Below are positions 43,068 through 53,822 of a stretch of 64,000 bases of DNA, piece by piece. The DNA is from Alphaproteobacteria bacterium (lineage in GTDB: Bacteria > Pseudomonadota > Alphaproteobacteria > Micropepsales > Micropepsaceae): NCBI GenBank assembly GCA_028871795.1, contig JAGWMG010000014.1, positions 28,272 to 92,271 on the forward strand. Reading direction: 5' to 3'. The notes below the pieces were generated by a model, which ran no database searches, was not told the origin of the DNA, and saw only the letters and a program-made list of their open reading frames with translations. The position numbers were made by a program, and so were the translations under genes. The stretch's first letter is position 1, and the number at the start of each line of letters is the position of its first letter.

Positions 43068-43996
43068 ACGGCGTTTCCGGCCGGCAGGCGCGCGACGCCG
43101 GCGTTGATCACGGTGGGCGGCGCCTGCCGCACCTTGGGCCGCGGGCGCTTCATCAGCAGATGCACCACGCGGGAGAGCGTCTCGCGCATCCGATGGCGAT
43201 GAACGACCATGTCCACCATGCCGTGCTCGAGCAGATATTCGGCGCGCTGGAAGCCTTCAGGAAGATGCTCGCGCATGGTCTGGGCGATGACGCGCTGTCC
43301 GGCGAAGCCGATGAGCGCGCCGGGTTCGGCGATGTGCACGTCGCCGAGCATGGCGTAGGAAGCGCTGACGCCGCCGGTCGTCGGATCGGTGAGCACGACG
43401 ATGTATGGCAGCCCCGCCTCGCGCAACATGTCCACGGCGATGGTCACGCGCGGCATCTGCATCAGCGACAGCAGGCCTTCCTGCATGCGCGCCCCGCCCG
43501 AGGCGACGAACAGGATGAACGGGCGGCTTTCCGCCGCCGCCGTCTGCATGGCGTTGATCAGGGCCTCGCCCACCGCCATCCCGAGGGAACCGCCCATGAA
43601 ATCGAAGACCTGCACGGCCACCATCACCGGCAGCCCGTCGAGCGTGCCGCGGGCGGCGGCGAGCGCGTCGATGCGCCCGGTCTTGGAGCGCGCCTCCCGC
43701 AGCCGGTCGGAGTAACGCTTCTCGTCGCGGAAGCGCAGCGGGTCGGCCGGCACCTCCGGCGGAATCAGTTCGTCGTACGACGCACCGTCGAACACCGCTG
43801 TGAAGCGTTCGGGGGCGCCGATGCGCAGATGATGGCCGCACTGCGGACAGACGTTCTGCGCCGCGATCAGGTCACGATGGAAGATCATCTCGCCGCAGGC
43901 GGGACATTTCTTCCACAGGTTTTCCGGCGTGTCGCTCGTCCGCCCGCCGATCAGGCTCTTTATCCGTGGCCGGACGAAATTGGCGATCCAGTTCAT
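43064..43996 (-). CDS. accD: Acetyl-CoA carboxylase carboxyltransferase subunit beta
   Basis: A 310-residue subunit with an N-terminal C4 zinc ribbon ([12 protein letters not shown] and [11 protein letters not shown]) and the crotonase-like core [19 protein letters not shown] plus [20 protein letters not shown]. Together with AccA it transfers the carboxyl group to acetyl-CoA, making malonyl-CoA for fatty acids. The final 25 residues are a basic/Pro-rich extension. It follows trpA with a 4-nt gap, a common alphaproteobacterial arrangement. Confidence 0.96.
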   Translation of the reverse strand: MNWIANFVRPRIKSLIGGRTSDTPENLWKKCPACGEMIFHRDLIAAQNVCPQCGHHLRIGAPERFTAVFDGASYDELIPPEVPADPLRFRDEKRYSDRLREARSKTGRIDALAAARGTLDGLPVMVAVQVFDFMGGSLGMAVGEALINAMQTAAAESRPFILFVASGGARMQEGLLSLMQMPRVTIAVDMLREAGLPYIVVLTDPTTGGVSASYAMLGDVHIAEPGALIGFAGQRVIAQTMREHLPEGFQRAEYLLEHGMVDMVVHRHRMRETLSRVVHLLMKRPRPKVRQAPPTVINAGVARLPAGNAV

Positions 43997-44000
43997 GGCG

Positions 44001-44819
44001 TCATTCTAGCACGCCGCGCGCCGAATGCACGGACTGCGCCAGAGAAGCGCAGAATTCCAGGGCATCGCGGATGCGCTCGTTCTTATCGCCGGCCGCCGCC
44101 ATGCGTTCGACGATCGCCGAGCCCACCACCGCGCCGTCCGCAAAAGCCGCAACCCCGGCCGCCTGCTCCGGCGTCCTCATCCCAAACCCGACCACGCAGG
44201 GCAGCCCGCTCGCCGCCTTCAATCTCGCCACCGCGCCTCGCACGTCGCTTTCGGCAAAGCTCTTGGTGCCGGTGATCCCGGCGATCGAGACATAATAGAG
44301 AAAGCCGCCCGCGCCATCGAGCACGGCTTCGAGGCGTACGTCGTCGGTGGTCGGCGTGGCCAGCCGCACGATGTCGAGACCCTGCGCGGTAGCGGGCAGG
44401 CGCAGCACTTCATCTTCTTCCGGCGGCAGGTCCACCGTGATCAGACCATCGACGCCGGCCTCGGCGGCGTCCTTGGCGAACCGCGCGGTGCCGTAGGCGT
44501 GAATCGGATTGTAATAGCCCATCAAGACGAGAGGCGTCGTCTGGTCGATCTTGCGGAACCTGCGCACCACATCGAGCACCTTCTGCAGCGTCATGCCGGC
44601 ATCGAGCGCGCGCAACGACGAAGCCTGGATCGCCGGTCCGTCCGCCATCGGATCGGAAAACGGAACGCCCAGTTCGATCACGTCGGCGCCGGCGGCCGGA
44701 AGCTTCGCCAGCAGCGCGCACGTCGTCTCCGCATTGGGATCGCCCGCGGTGATGAACGGCATGAAGGCGGTGCGGTTGGCGGCCTTGAGTTCGGCGAAGC
44801 GCTGCGCGATGCGGCTCAT
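44001..44819 (-). CDS. trpA: Tryptophan synthase alpha subunit
   Basis: A 272-residue TIM-barrel enzyme. Catalytic acids are in [20 protein letters not shown] (Glu and Asp), with the family motifs [24 protein letters not shown] and the phosphate site [11 protein letters not shown]. It cleaves indole-3-glycerol phosphate and passes indole to TrpB. The start overlaps the trpB stop (ATGA). Confidence 0.96.
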   Translation of the reverse strand: MSRIAQRFAELKAANRTAFMPFITAGDPNAETTCALLAKLPAAGADVIELGVPFSDPMADGPAIQASSLRALDAGMTLQKVLDVVRRFRKIDQTTPLVLMGYYNPIHAYGTARFAKDAAEAGVDGLITVDLPPEEDEVLRLPATAQGLDIVRLATPTTDDVRLEAVLDGAGGFLYYVSIAGITGTKSFAESDVRGAVARLKAASGLPCVVGFGMRTPEQAAGVAAFADGAVVGSAIVERMAAAGDKNERIRDALEFCASLAQSVHSARGVLE

Positions 44820-46033
44820 GTCGTCTCCCCCAGCGCGGCGGCGACGGTCATCGCATCCTTGTCGCCGCGGCCGGACAGGCAGATCGCGATCAGCTTGTCT
44901 TTCGCCATCCGCGGCGCCACCTGCATGACGTGGGCGACGGCATGCGCCGATTCAAGCGCCGGAATGATGCCTTCGAGCTTCGACAGCGCCACGAAAGCGT
45001 CGAGCGCATCCTTGTCGGTGACGGAGAAATACGTCACGCGGCCCTGGTCCTTGAGCCAGGAATGCTCCGGCCCGACGCCGGGATAATCGAGGCCGGCGGA
45101 GATCGAATGCGCTTCCTGGATCTGGCCGTCGCGATTCTGCAGGAGATAGGAGCGCGCGCCGTGCAGCACGCCGGGCGTGCCCTTGGACAGCGTCGCCGCG
45201 TGGTGCTTGGTGTCTGCACCCTCGCCCGCCGCCTCGACCCCGTGGATTTCCACTTCGGGATCGTCGAGGAAGGGGTGGAACATGCCGATCGCGTTCGAGC
45301 CGCCGCCGACGCAGGCCGCGATCAGATCGGGCAGGCGGCCTTCGCGCTCCAGCATCTGGGCGCGGGTTTCGCTGCCGATCACCGTCTGGAAATCGCGCAC
45401 CATCGCCGGATAAGGATGCGGGCCGGCCGCCGATCCGATGATGTAGAAGGTGTCGTGCACGTTGGCGACCCAGTCGCGCAATGCTTCGTTCATCGCGTCC
45501 TTCAAGGTGCGCGAACCGGACGTCACCGTGCGGACTTCGGCGCCCAAGAGCCGCATGCGGAAGACGTTGGGCCTCTGCCGCTCGGTATCGACCTCGCCCA
45601 TATAGACGACGCACGGCAGTCCGAAGCGCGCGGCAACGGTCGCCGCGGCGACACCGTGCATTCCGGCGCCGGTCTCGGCGATGATGCGCGTCTTGCCCAT
45701 GCGCCGCGCCAGCAGGATCTGGCCGAGGCAGTTGTTGATCTTGTGTGCGCCGGTGTGATTGAGGTCTTCGCGCTTCAGATAAATCTTGGCGCCGCCGAGC
45801 TTTTCGGTGAGGCGTTCGGCGAAATAAAGCGGGCTTTCGCGGCCGACATAATGCTTGAGCAGCCCGTCGAGTTCGGCGTGGAACGACGGATCGCGCTTGG
45901 CCGCTTCGTAGGCGCGCTCCAGCTCGAGGACCAGCGGCATCAGCGTCTCGGCCACGAAACGTCCGCCGTAAGCGCCGAAGTGGCCGCTTATGTCGGGACC
46001 GGTGCGGAAGGAATTGGGAGGAAACTGATTCAC
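44816..46033 (-). CDS. trpB: Tryptophan synthase beta subunit
   Basis: A 405-residue PLP enzyme. The PLP-lysine is in [15 protein letters not shown], with the signatures [10 protein letters not shown] and [16 protein letters not shown]. It condenses indole with serine. Family length supports the GTG start at 46033 ([16 protein letters not shown]), which overlaps the trpF stop by 4 nt; a much longer frame upstream is just trpF read in another frame. Confidence 0.96.
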   Translation of the reverse strand: MNQFPPNSFRTGPDISGHFGAYGGRFVAETLMPLVLELERAYEAAKRDPSFHAELDGLLKHYVGRESPLYFAERLTEKLGGAKIYLKREDLNHTGAHKINNCLGQILLARRMGKTRIIAETGAGMHGVAAATVAARFGLPCVVYMGEVDTERQRPNVFRMRLLGAEVRTVTSGSRTLKDAMNEALRDWVANVHDTFYIIGSAAGPHPYPAMVRDFQTVIGSETRAQMLEREGRLPDLIAACVGGGSNAIGMFHPFLDDPEVEIHGVEAAGEGADTKHHAATLSKGTPGVLHGARSYLLQNRDGQIQEAHSISAGLDYPGVGPEHSWLKDQGRVTYFSVTDKDALDAFVALSKLEGIIPALESAHAVAHVMQVAPRMAKDKLIAICLSGRGDKDAMTVAAALGETT

Positions 46034-46692
46034 GAACGAACCTCGGCGGCTTGCGCGTTGCGGGCGGCGGCTACGAAATCCGCGATCAGTTGCGGACTCT
46101 TGACGCCGGGCGCGGTTTCGACGCCCGACGAGACGTCGACGCCGGGCGCGCCGGAACTGGCGATGGCGCGGGCGACGTTGGCGGGTGTCAGGCCGCCGGC
46201 GAGCAGCCAGGGCCGCGAGAAACGCCGCCCGCGGAGCAACTGCCAGTCGAAGGAGGCACCGTGACCGCCAGGACGCAGCGCGCCGTCGGGCACCTTGGCG
46301 TCGAACAGAAGAATATCGGCGGCGATCTCGTAATCCGGCACTTGGGCGAAGTCCGCGGCCTCGGCCACGGCGATCGCCTTGATGACCGGCAGACCGAAGC
46401 GGGCGCGCACTTTGCTGGTGCGTTCCGGCGTTTCGCGGCCGTGAAGCTGGATATAGACGGGCCGCACCGCGCCGACGGCGGCGGCGATGGCCGCGTCGTC
46501 GGCATCGGCCACCAGCACGACCAGCCGCAGCCGTCCGCGCAGCCGCTCGGCGAGCGCGCGCGCCGCATCGAGCGACAAGTGCCTGGGCGATTTGGGATGG
46601 AACACCAGCCCGCCAAGATCGGCACCCGCCCGCACGGCCGCGTCCGCCGCCTCGGCGCTGTTGATGCCGCAAACCTTGACCAGGACGTTCAT
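46030..46692 (-). CDS. trpF: Phosphoribosylanthranilate isomerase
   Basis: A 220-residue TIM barrel starting [19 protein letters not shown], the catalytic Cys in KVCGI, with QLHGRETPE and the phosphate-binding [29 protein letters not shown] motifs. It isomerises N-phosphoribosylanthranilate in tryptophan synthesis. The first gene of the trpFBA-accD-folC unit. No leader-peptide attenuator was recognised upstream. Confidence 0.95.
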   Translation of the reverse strand: MNVLVKVCGINSAEAADAAVRAGADLGGLVFHPKSPRHLSLDAARALAERLRGRLRLVVLVADADDAAIAAAVGAVRPVYIQLHGRETPERTSKVRARFGLPVIKAIAVAEAADFAQVPDYEIAADILLFDAKVPDGALRPGGHGASFDWQLLRGRRFSRPWLLAGGLTPANVARAIASSGAPGVDVSSGVETAPGVKSPQLIADFVAAARNAQAAEVRS

Positions 46693-46749
46693 GGGTCGCG
46701 CCTTATGGCCGTGGGGCCACGGGAAATCAAGCAGAGGGTGCCGGATTAC

Positions 46750-47466
46750 TTAAGGTCTTGTTCTGGAAAGCTCTTGGGCGATGGACTGGGCGGCCTTGGC
46801 GGGGTCCGCGGCGGCTGTGATCGGCCGGCCTACGACCAGGATGTCCGCCCCCGCCGTGCAGGCTTCCGACGGCGTCATCACCCGGCGCTGATCCCCTGGC
46901 GCGCTGCCGGACGGACGGATGCCGGGAACCACCGTCAGAAAATCCGGGCCGCAAACCTTGCGCACCAAGGCGATCTCGTGGGCGCTGCAGACCACACCGT
47001 CCAGTCCGCCGGCCTGGGCGAGCGCCGCCAGGCGTTCGACCTGCTCCGCCGACGAGCCGCGTTGGCCGACAGCGGCAAGCGCCGCATCGTCCAGGCTGGT
47101 CAGCACCGTCACCGCGATCAGCAGCGGACGCGGATGCACGTCGGTGATCGCTTCGGCGGCACCGCGCATCATCGCCTCGCCGCCCGAGGCATGGACGTTG
47201 AACATGGCGACGCCGAGCATCGCGACGGCCCGCGCCGCGCCAGCGACCGTATTGGGAATGTCGTGGAACTTGGTATCGGCAAACACCGGCAAGCCGACCT
47301 CGACGATCCGGCGCACCGCATCGGGACCCAGCGCGCTGATGAATTCGAGCCCGACCTTCAGGCCGCCGACATGCGGTTTCACGGCATGCGCGACGGCCAA
47401 GGCGCGCGCCAGATCGGGTGTGTCGAGGGCGACAAAAACGGGATTGGCAAAACGCGCCGCGCTCAT
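46750..47466 (-). CDS. pyrF: Orotidine-5'-phosphate decarboxylase
   Basis: A 238-residue TIM barrel with FVALDTPDLARAL, GLKVGLEFI and the catalytic FADTKFHDIPNTV (Asp-Lys-Asp triad), plus VVPGIRPSGS. It makes UMP from OMP. ATG 47466 (MSAARFANPV) is preferred over TTG five codons upstream. It lies 39 nt downstream of ihfB and 57 nt before trpF. Confidence 0.95.
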   Translation of the reverse strand: MSAARFANPVFVALDTPDLARALAVAHAVKPHVGGLKVGLEFISALGPDAVRRIVEVGLPVFADTKFHDIPNTVAGAARAVAMLGVAMFNVHASGGEAMMRGAAEAITDVHPRPLLIAVTVLTSLDDAALAAVGQRGSSAEQVERLAALAQAGGLDGVVCSAHEIALVRKVCGPDFLTVVPGIRPSGSAPGDQRRVMTPSEACTAGADILVVGRPITAAADPAKAAQSIAQELSRTRP

Positions 47467-47505
47467 TTCAAACGCTTTCAAACAGGCTCAACCGAGGGTG
47501 CGGCG

Positions 47506-47796
47506 TCACGCCTTGCCGTTGCCGTTCAGCCGCTCGCGCAATTCCTTGCCGGTGCGAAAGAACGGCGCGCGCTTTTCGTCGACCTCGACCGGCTCGCCGG
47601 TGCGCGGATTGCGCCCCATGCGCGACGGGCGCACCTTCACCGAGAACGCGCCGAAGCCGCGAAGCTCCACGCGATGGCCGTCCGCCAGCGCTTTCGTGAT
47701 GTTGTCGAGAACAGTCGAGACGATCCGCTCCACGTCGCGGTGGTAGAGGTGCGGATAACGTGCGGTGAGACGCGCAACCAGTTCGGATTTGATCAT
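47506..47796 (-). CDS. ihfB: Integration host factor beta subunit
   Basis: A 96-residue DNA-bending protein of the HU/IHF family: start [18 protein letters not shown], the hallmark [25 protein letters not shown] arm (residues about 46-71). It acts as a heterodimer with IhfA in recombination, transcription and replication. The position next to rpsA is conserved in proteobacteria. The gap to rpsA is 443 nt here, unusually long. Confidence 0.95.
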   Translation of the reverse strand: MIKSELVARLTARYPHLYHRDVERIVSTVLDNITKALADGHRVELRGFGAFSVKVRPSRMGRNPRTGEPVEVDEKRAPFFRTGKELRERLNGNGKA

Positions 47797-48239
47797 CCCA
47801 TGCCCCCGAAAGGACAGCTTGGCCCGATATTGCCAAAACCTGTCCCGGCAAGTGTTAACCCTGTCAGAGGACGGTGCTTTCGTCAACCGGAACCCACTGA
47901 AGAATCAGCATTTTCCATAAATGTGACGAAAACCCCTCAGCCTGGGAAGCGACTATTTGAAGCGGGTTGGCTGACCGGGAAGGGCGACTCAGGGGATGGG
48001 GGCCAAGCCTCTGGCATTCGGGCAGGCCGCCAAAAGCGGCGCCCGACAAGACGTGGCTCCCTCTAAGGTTCGACGCCGATCCGACCAACCAACCTTACTT
48101 CGTGTTGCGGAGGACGTAATCCCTTCACCCTCCGACAAGCTCAGGGTGAAAGGTTTATCCAAACCCTCATGCTGGTCGGCAAGCTGTCGAAGCCTGAGGG
48201 CGATGTAGCGTGTTGAAAGAAAAAGGCTCGGCGCGAGGC
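47797..48239. other. Intergenic region between rpsA and ihfB
   Basis: No coding region is seen. The stretch holds the rpsA terminator, a tandem REP-like repeat (48121-48206) and, close to 47,860, TTGCCG-like and CAATAT-like boxes on the minus strand that could be an ihfB promoter. Confidence 0.5.
48121..48206. repeat. Tandem REP-like palindromes
   Basis: Two adjacent hairpin units. The first pairs TTCACCCT (48124) with AGGGTGAA (48143) around CCGACAAGCTC; the second pairs CCCTCA (48164) with TGAGGG (48195). The CGACAAGCTCAGGG core is a widespread alphaproteobacterial intergenic repeat. Confidence 0.65.

Positions 48240-48240
<1 letters not shown>
48219..48240 (-). terminator. Rho-independent terminator of rpsA
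   Basis: Read on the minus strand, GGCCTCG-CGC-CGAGCC forms a stem with one bulge and is followed by TTTTTCTTT. It starts at the rpsA stop codon. Confidence 0.7.
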
Positions 48241-50024
<1,784 letters not shown>

Positions 50025-50152
50025 TAATTCCTCTGGGTTGAACGGGCGTGCCGGCCGGATCGCTCCGGCGGATTTCCACGCGGGCGCGCCCGCGTGGCGG
50101 TGATGGTTTCTGCTAAGTTCGGGGCCGCTCGGGAGAGGCGCCGCCGGGTCTC

Positions 50153-50812
50153 CTAACCCCCTTGGCGGGCCTTGAGCGCGTTCTCGACGCCGGGTTTGAC
50201 CAGCGCGAGGGCTGCCGCGAACGCGGCGTCTATATCCAAATACGAGGTGTCGAGCAAGTACGCGTCGGCTGCGGGCTTGAGGGGGGCTACGGCGCGGTTG
50301 CGGTCGCGGGCGTCGCGGGCCTCGATTTCCGCCAGAATGGCGGATTCCTCGCGTGGATGGCCGGCAGCCTGCAGCTCGAGCCAGCGGCGATGTGCGCGCA
50401 CCTCGGGGGCGGCATCGACGTACAGCTTGGCCGTCGCATCGGGGCAGACGACCGTGCCGATGTCGCGCCCGTCGATCACGGCGCCGGGCAAGGCCGTCGC
50501 CGCGAAGGCCCGCTGGAAATCCAACAGCGTGGCGCGCACGGCGGGGAATGCGGAGACGACGGAGGCGACGTTGGCGATCTCGGCCGTGCGGATGACGGGA
50601 TCGCCGGCGCGCTTCGGATCGATGGCGCGCGCGGCTTTCAACGCATCGGCTTCGTTCGCCGGATCGCCGTGCGCCTGCACCACGCCCAGCGCCACGAGAC
50701 GATACAGCGATCCGGAATCCAGATGCGCGAACCCGAAATGGCGCGCCAGCCTCTTGGCCAGCGTCCCCTTCCCCGACGCGGCAGTCCCGTCAACGGCGAT
50801 GACGATGGTCAT
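50153..50812 (-). CDS. cmk: Cytidylate kinase
   Basis: A 219-residue NMP kinase with P-loop AVDGTAASGKGTLAKRL, DSGSLYRLVAL and IDGRDIGTVVCPDA, all specific to Cmk. It phosphorylates CMP and dCMP. The cmk-rpsA-ihfB order is conserved. The start codon overlaps the upstream toxin stop (ATGA), so translation appears coupled to a toxin-antitoxin module inserted between aroA and cmk. Confidence 0.95.
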   Translation of the reverse strand: MTIVIAVDGTAASGKGTLAKRLARHFGFAHLDSGSLYRLVALGVVQAHGDPANEADALKAARAIDPKRAGDPVIRTAEIANVASVVSAFPAVRATLLDFQRAFAATALPGAVIDGRDIGTVVCPDATAKLYVDAAPEVRAHRRWLELQAAGHPREESAILAEIEARDARDRNRAVAPLKPAADAYLLDTSYLDIDAAFAAALALVKPGVENALKARQGG

Positions 50813-51087
50813 GGTCGGTGCCGGTCCTGAGCGCCGTGCCAAACGGCAAGAATGTCGATATTCGTGCCGGTGACGCGGTAGACGATCACATAAGGCCAAA
50901 CGGTCGTAAGCTCGCGGGTGCCGCGCCGCAACCCCGGACGGCCACGTTCGGGGAAATACTCAAGCCGGTCGCAGGCCGCGACGATCTCCACCGCCACGCG
51001 AGACGCGGCGCGGGGATTGTCGTTTGCGATATGGACCCGGATATTGGCGAGATCACGCAATGCCCGGCGCGTGAAGTTCACGGGCAT
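50809..51087 (-). CDS. ParE/RelE-family toxin
   Basis: A 92-residue basic protein. MPVNFTRRALRDLANIRVHIANDNPRAA is the ParE/RelE fold start; ERGRPGLRRGTRELTT and PYVIVYRVTGTNIDILAVWHGAQDR form its conserved C-terminal strands. It may poison gyrase (ParE type) or cleave mRNA (RelE type); the sequence cannot decide. It starts within the antitoxin gene (10-nt overlap) and its stop overlaps the cmk start. Confidence 0.88.
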   Translation of the reverse strand: MPVNFTRRALRDLANIRVHIANDNPRAASRVAVEIVAACDRLEYFPERGRPGLRRGTRELTTVWPYVIVYRVTGTNIDILAVWHGAQDRHRP

Positions 51088-51260
51088 TTGGGCGGGGGCA
51101 ATTCCTTGTCGCTGCCCCACGACAGAAGCCAGCGCCGGATTTTCTCATAAGGCATGATGCGCCCCGCCTTGGTATCGGCAAGGCCCTCGTCCACGGCGGC
51201 GAGATATTCGGCGCGGTCTTGGGCGTCTTGATCGGCGGCGGGCGCGTGTTTCGGAGCCAT
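51078..51260 (-). CDS. Antitoxin of the ParE/RelE module
   Basis: A 60-residue protein, MAPKHAPAADQDAQDRAEYL..., ending AGRIMPYEKIRRWLLSWG and a Pro-rich tail. This short form with GRI(x)PxExVxxWLxSWG is typical of antitoxins next to ParE/RelE toxins. It probably binds both its own promoter and the toxin. It is first in the pair, 105 nt downstream of the small membrane protein gene. Confidence 0.82.
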   Translation of the reverse strand: MAPKHAPAADQDAQDRAEYLAAVDEGLADTKAGRIMPYEKIRRWLLSWGSDKELPPPKCP

Positions 51261-51365
51261 GGCACTATCATAACCCGGATAGGGGGAAAGCAAAAGCCGG
51301 GGGCAAAATCTCCAATGACGCGAAAAGGTGCCTTAGTGCAAAATTTCTGAATTTTGAAACATACA

Positions 51366-51620
51366 CTATTTTGACATGTAAAGGGCAAAGAGGGCCGCTC
51401 CGGCGCTGATAACCGATGCAATCGCTGACATGAGCGCCACCAACCATAAGCGGTTTTCTCGAATTGAACGCTCAGCCTCTATCAAGCGCCGCTGCAATTC
51501 ATAATCGGAAGCTCGCGGACTAGAGCCGGATGAACTTTGGGTGCGTGGTGTCCCTTGCGTATCGACGCCAAGTTCGCGGCATCGTCGTTCGAGTTCCTCA
51601 CCTCCTAAAATTTTTGCCAT
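51366..51620 (-). CDS. Small protein with coiled coil and C-terminal membrane helix
   Basis: An 84-residue protein of unknown family: an N-terminal MAKILGGEELERRCRELGVD region, a Ser-rich linker, a heptad-like stretch (about residues 40-57) and one hydrophobic helix at about residues 59-80 ending LFALYMSK. It lies 35 nt downstream of aroA. The gene looks real because the start has AAAAGAGGCGC upstream and the composition is structured, but I do not recognise it. Confidence 0.6.
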   Translation of the reverse strand: MAKILGGEELERRCRELGVDTQGTPRTQSSSGSSPRASDYELQRRLIEAERSIRENRLWLVALMSAIASVISAGAALFALYMSK

Positions 51621-51655
51621 TGATGAGCGCCTCTTTTCGTTGAGTTTGTTGCGAC

Positions 51656-53008
51656 TCACCCCACCCCCTCGAACCGCGCGCCGAGGTGGCGCATCAGATG
51701 CTCGAATTCGGGGAAGCTGGTGGCGATCACCGAGGCGTCGTCCACGCTCATCGCCTCGCGCGACCCCAGCCCCATGACCAGGAACGACATGGCGATGCGG
51801 TGATCCATGCGGGCCGCGACATGACCGCCGCCGGGAACGCCGTCGGCCCCGCGGCCTTCCACCATCATGCCGTCTTCCAATTCCTGCACGGCGATGCCGC
51901 CCGCGCGCAGGCCGACGACGATGGCCGCCAGCCGGTCGCTCTCCTTGACGCGCAATTCCTCCAGCCCGCGCATCACCGTCGGCCCTTCGGCGAAGGCCGA
52001 TGCGACCGCCAGGATGGGATATTCGTCGATCATCGACGCCGCGCGCGCTTCGGGAACCTCGACGCCCTTCAGCGCGGAGCCGCGCACCACGAGATCGCCG
52101 ACCTTCTCGCCGCCGCTCTCGCGCGGGTTGGCGACTTCGATTTGTGCTCCCATTTCCAGAAGTGTTTCGATCAGCCCGGTGCGCCGCGGATTGAGCAGGA
52201 TGCCCGGCAAGGTGATCTCCGAACCCGGAACGATCAGCCCGGCGACAATGGCAAAGGCGGCCGACGACGGATCGCGGGGCACCTCGACGCGCGCGCCCTT
52301 CAATTCCGCCTCGCCCGTGAGCGAGACCGCTTCGCCGCCTTCGGGCAAGGGCTCGACGGAAACCTCGACTCCGAACGCCGCCAGCATGCGCTCCGTATGG
52401 TCGCGGGTGAGAGTCGTTTGCGAAATCCGCGAACGGCCCGGCGCATTCAGCGCCGCCAGCAGCATGGCCGACTTCACCTGCGCCGAGGCGACGGTCACCG
52501 TGGTGTCCACGCAGATCGGACGCGCCGCGCCTTTCAGCATCACCGGCATCAGCCCGCCCCCCCGCGTCTCGTATTCCGCGCCGAACAGTTTGAGCGGCGC
52601 CAGCACCCGGCTCATCGGGCGCTTGCGCAATGAAGCGTCGCCGGTGAACACGGCGGTCACGGGCGTCGTCGCCATCGCTCCCATCACCAGCCGCGACCCG
52701 GTGCCGGAATTGCCGAAATCGAGCACGTCTTCCGGTTCGCCCCAGCCTCCCACGCCGGTGCCGTGGACATGCCAGGCGCCGCGGTCGCCGACGCGGATCA
52801 CCCGGGCGCCGAAGGAGCGCACCGCCTCGGCGGTGTTGAGCACGTCCTCCGCCTCGAGCAGGCCCGTAATCCTGGTCTCGCCGAGCGCCAGCGCCCCCAG
52901 GATCAGCGCGCGGTGGGAGATCGATTTGTCGCCCGGAACGGCGGCGATGCCTTTCAAGGAAGCGGAACGGAGTGCTTTCAGCGGGCGGGATCGGGCGAGA
53001 TCGGGCAT
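51656..53008 (-). CDS. aroA: 3-phosphoshikimate 1-carboxyvinyltransferase (EPSP synthase), class II-like
   Basis: A 450-residue two-domain enzyme of the shikimate pathway: [28 protein letters not shown], the class II-type [20 protein letters not shown] segment and [12 protein letters not shown]. It makes EPSP from shikimate-3-phosphate and PEP. The PEP-loop position occupied by Ala in the CP4 enzyme is Gly here. ATG 53008 gives the usual length. It begins the minus-strand aroA-...-cmk-rpsA-ihfB block. Confidence 0.95.
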   Translation of the reverse strand: MPDLARSRPLKALRSASLKGIAAVPGDKSISHRALILGALALGETRITGLLEAEDVLNTAEAVRSFGARVIRVGDRGAWHVHGTGVGGWGEPEDVLDFGNSGTGSRLVMGAMATTPVTAVFTGDASLRKRPMSRVLAPLKLFGAEYETRGGGLMPVMLKGAARPICVDTTVTVASAQVKSAMLLAALNAPGRSRISQTTLTRDHTERMLAAFGVEVSVEPLPEGGEAVSLTGEAELKGARVEVPRDPSSAAFAIVAGLIVPGSEITLPGILLNPRRTGLIETLLEMGAQIEVANPRESGGEKVGDLVVRGSALKGVEVPEARAASMIDEYPILAVASAFAEGPTVMRGLEELRVKESDRLAAIVVGLRAGGIAVQELEDGMMVEGRGADGVPGGGHVAARMDHRIAMSFLVMGLGSREAMSVDDASVIATSFPEFEHLMRHLGARFEGVG

Positions 53009-53139
53009 TCTGAGTCCCAGCAAAAAGGCAAGGATTGCCTAACCTAATAGTTGCCCTCGTCAAGGGCTTTGACAGGTGGCCGCAGCCGTGGCAAACGACC
53101 CCCCCTTCGGCAACGGATCATCAGGCGGGACAGACGGCA

Positions 53140-53619
53140 TTGGTCAAAGGCGATCTCGGAACGAAACGTGTTTGCCCGAGTTGCGGCGCACGCTTTTACG
53201 ATCTCTCGAAGCGGCCCATCGAGTGCCCGAAATGCAATTTCGCGTTCGAGCCGGAGGCCATGTACAAGCAGCGCCGTCCGCGGCAGCCCGAACCGGCGCC
53301 GGCGCCCGAGCCCGTGGCGGAAGTCGAGGAAGAGGAGGAAGAGGTCGAGGAGGCCGAGGAAGAGGCCATCGTCGAGCCGGTAGCGGACGAGCCCGCAATC
53401 GAAACCGCCGAGGAAGAGGAAGAAGAAGCCGCGCCCGAAGAGCCTGAGGCTCCCCGGGTCGGCATCTCGGTCGTCGAAGGCGAAGACGCCGCGATCGAGG
53501 ATATCGAAGAGACTGAGGACGAGGAAGAGGAAGACGACAGCCTCCTCGAAGAGGTCGAAGAAGACGAAGACGATGTCACCGGAATCATCGACGCGGACAT
53601 CGAGAAGGACGAGCGCTAA
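53140..53619 (+). CDS. TIGR02300-like zinc-ribbon protein with acidic tail
   Basis: A 159-residue protein: the N-terminus LGTKRVCPSCGARFYDLSKRPIECPKC is a four-Cys zinc ribbon typical of the alphaproteobacterial TIGR02300 family, followed by a long Glu/Asp/Ala/Pro-rich low-complexity region (about residues 45-159). The function is unknown. No ATG precedes the ribbon in frame near it; TTG at 53140 is the likely start. It lies between aroA (divergent) and tRNA-Ala. Confidence 0.78.
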   Translation: MVKGDLGTKRVCPSCGARFYDLSKRPIECPKCNFAFEPEAMYKQRRPRQPEPAPAPEPVAEVEEEEEEVEEAEEEAIVEPVADEPAIETAEEEEEEAAPEEPEAPRVGISVVEGEDAAIEDIEETEDEEEEDDSLLEEVEEDEDDVTGIIDADIEKDER

Positions 53620-53656
53620 AGTATTTTGCTCCCGGTCCCCAAACCGGGCGGCACAT

Positions 53657-53732
53657 GGGGCCATAGCTCAGCTGGGAGAGCGCCTGCATGGCATGCAGGA
53701 GGTCAGCGGTTCGATCCCGCTTGGCTCCACCA
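53657..53732 (+). tRNA. tRNA-Ala (anticodon GGC)
   Basis: The complete cloverleaf is seen: acceptor GGGGCCA/TGGCTCC with the G3:U70 pair that identifies alanine tRNAs, D arm GCTC/GAGC, anticodon stem CCTGC/GCAGG with loop ATGGCAT (anticodon GGC), T arm AGCGG-TTCGATC-CCGCT and an encoded CCA. The 3' end is the left attachment site of the element that follows. Confidence 0.97.
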
Positions 53733-53733
53733 C
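53719..53733 (+). repeat. attL core
   Basis: GCTTGGCTCCACCAC, the last 14 bases of tRNA-Ala plus one, is repeated exactly at 63701-63715. The tRNA remains complete after integration. Confidence 0.85.
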
Positions 53734-53748
53734 TCATCATTGAAATAT

Positions 53749-53775
53749 AAGGATAATTTCGAGTTTTTTATCCTT
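53749..53775. terminator. Possible hairpin at the left end
   Basis: AAGGATAA (53749-53756) pairs with TTATCCTT (53768-53775). A T run lies in the loop rather than after the stem, so termination of the tRNA transcript or of the converging SRAP transcript is possible but weak. Confidence 0.4.
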
Positions 53776-53822
53776 ACCTACACAAGCACCCGCCAAACGG
53801 CGTGACATCGTGTGAGACGCAG

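Noticed and set aside
46034-46672. N-terminal extension of trpB by about 213 codons
   Set aside because: It is trpF in another frame; the GTG start at 46033 gives the family length.
53196-53600. Ser-rich minus-strand frame opposite the acidic-tail protein
   Set aside because: Antisense of a Glu/Asp repeat necessarily yields Ser/Phe-rich text; the zinc ribbon supports the plus strand.
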